From the NCBI GenBank assembly GCA_900539175.1, contig UQAW01000060.1, forward strand, positions 1 through 24,498: a DNA stretch of 24,498 bases, read 5' to 3'. Position 1 is the stretch's first letter, and every line of letters starts with the position of its first letter. The stretch is from an uncultured Lachnospiraceae bacterium. Its GTDB lineage: Bacteria > Bacillota > Clostridia > Lachnospirales > Lachnospiraceae. This document shows, one piece after another, positions 23,012 to 24,498 of this stretch. The notes under the pieces are model-generated. The model worked only from the letters and a program-made list of their open reading frames with translations, ran no database searches and had not been told where the DNA came from. Both the position numbers and the translations under genes were made by a program.

Positions 23012-24205
23012 ATGGAAATGGAAAAAAGATTATTTACTTCTGAGTCTGTTACAGAAGGACATCCGGATAAGATGTGTGACCAGATTTCCGATGCGATTCT
23101 GGACGCGTTGCTGGAACAGGATCCAATGAGCCGTGTGGCATGTGAGACAGCTACGACGACGGGTCTTGTGTTGGTTATGGGAGAGATTACAACAAATGCA
23201 TATGTAGACATCCAGAAGATTGTCCGTGATACGGTTCGTGAGATTGGGTATACACGTGGAAAATATGGCTTTGATGCTGAGACTTGTGCAGTAATTACTG
23301 CAATTGATGAACAGTCCGCAGATATTGCTATGGGTGTTGATAAGGCTCTGGAAGCAAAAGAGAATACCATGTCCGATGCCGAGATTGATGCGATTGGTGC
23401 CGGAGATCAGGGTATGATGTTCGGATACGCATCCAATGAGACGGAAGAATATATGCCGTATCCGATTGCCCTGGCGCATAAGCTGTCAAGAAGATTGACA
23501 GAAGTCCGGAAAGACGGAACACTTCCTTATCTCAGACCAGATGGAAAAACCCAGGTAACGGTGGAGTACGATGAAGATGGAAAACCACTCCGTCTGGATG
23601 CAGTAGTGCTTTCCACACAGCATGATCCGGAAGTAACACAGGAGCAGATTCACACAGATATCAAACAATATGTATTTGATGCAGTACTTCCCAAGGAGCT
23701 GATTGATGAAGAGACAAAGTTCTTCATTAATCCAACCGGTCGTTTTGTAATCGGCGGACCTCACGGGGACAGCGGTCTGACCGGACGTAAAATCATTGTT
23801 GATTCCTACGGCGGATACGCCCGCCACGGCGGCGGCGCATTCTCCGGCAAAGACTGCACAAAAGTAGACCGTTCCGCAGCATACGCAGCAAGATATGTTG
23901 CAAAGAACCTGGTGGCAGCCGGACTTGCTGACAAGTGCGAGATTCAGTTATCCTATGCCATTGGTGTAGCCCATCCTACATCCATACAGGTAGAAACCTT
24001 CGGAACCGGCAAACTTTCCGATCAGGAACTGACAGAAATTGTAAGAGAAAACTTTGACTTAAGACCAGCCGGAATCATCAAAATGCTGGATCTGCGCCGT
24101 CCAATCTACAAACAGACAGCCGCATACGGTCATTTCGGAAGAAACGACCTGGATCTGCCCTGGGAAAGAACAGACAAAGCAGAAGTTCTTAAGAAATACC
24201 TCTAA
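23012..24205 (+). CDS. metK: S-adenosylmethionine synthetase
   Basis: 397 residues; ATG 23012 with AAGGAG 8 bases upstream (Met3 is a weaker alternative). It makes S-adenosylmethionine, phosphate and diphosphate from methionine and ATP as a cytoplasmic homotetramer. Motifs: GHPDK (16-20, catalytic His17), GAGDQGMMFGYA (129-140, family signature 1), GGPHGDSGLTGRK (248-260) and GGGAFSGKD (273-281, family signature 2). The C-terminus, YGHFGRNDLDLPWE, is typical. Feedback by its product is expected through the upstream SAM-I riboswitch. From about 23810 onward the codons become visibly richer in C-ending choices than in the first two thirds, which may reflect local selection or an old recombination. 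Confidence 0.98.
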   Translation: MEMEKRLFTSESVTEGHPDKMCDQISDAILDALLEQDPMSRVACETATTTGLVLVMGEITTNAYVDIQKIVRDTVREIGYTRGKYGFDAETCAVITAIDEQSADIAMGVDKALEAKENTMSDAEIDAIGAGDQGMMFGYASNETEEYMPYPIALAHKLSRRLTEVRKDGTLPYLRPDGKTQVTVEYDEDGKPLRLDAVVLSTQHDPEVTQEQIHTDIKQYVFDAVLPKELIDEETKFFINPTGRFVIGGPHGDSGLTGRKIIVDSYGGYARHGGGAFSGKDCTKVDRSAAYAARYVAKNLVAAGLADKCEIQLSYAIGVAHPTSIQVETFGTGKLSDQELTEIVRENFDLRPAGIIKMLDLRRPIYKQTAAYGHFGRNDLDLPWERTDKAEVLKKYL

Positions 24206-24277
24206 AGATTTGATGATATGATTATCTTATAAAAAACGTGTTTTAAAGTCCTTGTCTGAAAATAGTGCAGTTTACTT

Positions 24278-24327
24278 AAATTACCGTAATTTGTAGTTTG
24301 ATAAGGTATCAGTTTACACTGATTTTT
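24278..24327 (+). terminator. Weak hairpins downstream of metK, possible terminator
   Basis: ATCAGT (24308-24313) and ACTGAT (24318-24323) form a 6-bp stem with loop TTAC and a four-T tail. It is about 100 bases after the stop codon. Just upstream, AAATTA / TAATTT (24278-24292) forms another small dyad. Both are weaker than the other terminators in the window. Confidence 0.4.
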
Positions 24328-24498
24328 AGACAGTAGTTTTACGTATGTGACACCTTAAATCCATCCGGATTTTTTGACTAATGACAGGAAACAGCAGATG
24401 GCGCGGTCCCTCGTCAGGGAGGCATTGCGGAGAGGTTTCAGGCAGTTCTAAAAGGAAGGCGGCACGGACTCCAGGGAGAGGAACCGGTTTACCAAACC
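24328..24498. other. Unassigned 3' end of the window
   Basis: GC content rises abruptly after about 24380. Both strands keep an open frame to the window edge: plus from ATG 24381 (39 codons, Arg/Gly/Ser-rich), and minus an open stretch ending at a stop near 24328. Neither has a recognisable domain, and the plus frame lacks a good ribosome site. It may be the start of a repeated or structured element or of a gene cut by the window. No tRNA or known RNA recognised. Confidence 0.35.

Noticed and set aside
23030..23479. 149-codon minus-strand frame opposite metK
   Set aside because: Antisense shadow of a highly conserved gene, Cys/His/Asn-rich, no start site.
1..24498. CRISPR array, tRNA, rRNA, transposase or prophage genes
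   Set aside because: No regularly spaced repeats, cloverleaf, rRNA-like stretch or recombinase motif was found on either strand by eye.

Overview
The window looks like chromosome from a Lachnospiraceae-type Clostridium relative (Gram-positive, moderate-to-low GC gut anaerobe). This rests on strong AGGAGG ribosome sites, sigma-A promoters with extended -10 boxes, lipobox lipoproteins, a SAM-I riboswitch on metK, a YesN/YesM two-component pair beside a sugar ABC operon, and an Xfp phosphoketolase. No rRNA, tRNA, CRISPR array, transposase or phage gene was seen.

Left part (1-4765): a copy of a 60-bp dispersed repeat at the very edge is followed by a tight, AT-rich three-gene cassette. It encodes a TOPRIM-like hypothetical, a DUF4869-like protein and a very small P-loop ATPase, and is the best candidate here for an undescribed system. 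Then come a FabT-like MarR regulator, a shikimate-kinase-like protein with altered active-site motifs, and murA.

Centre (4766-12234): xfp (phosphoketolase) converges on a divergent alanine-racemase-family gene across a 16-bp-stem bidirectional terminator. Upstream of that, also on the minus strand, is an overlapping response regulator - histidine kinase - lipoprotein operon. The lipoprotein looks like a beta-propeller, so the order recalls actinobacterial MtrA-MtrB-LpqB. The second copy of the 60-bp repeat lies, inverted, just upstream of this operon.

Right-centre (12524-21817): one plus-strand module holds YesN-type regulator, YesM-type kinase, YtfQ-like sugar-binding lipoprotein, YtfR-like double ATPase, two permeases, and a second YtfQ-like binding lipoprotein with its own promoter. 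The kinase and regulator probably sense an extracellular sugar (galactofuranose or a relative by family) and switch on the importer. One of the two binding proteins may be a sensor subunit for the kinase, as XylFII is for LytS in Clostridium beijerinckii. A tandem TGTTCA repeat and a 10-bp-arm inverted repeat precede the first binding-protein gene. A strong hairpin without a U-tract separates that gene from the ATPase.

Right end (21818-24498): a second long-stem bidirectional terminator, a minus-strand PHP-family phosphatase gene with a palindrome over its promoter, then metK behind a SAM-I riboswitch and terminator. The last ~290 bases hold a weak hairpin and an unassigned GC-richer stretch that runs off the window.
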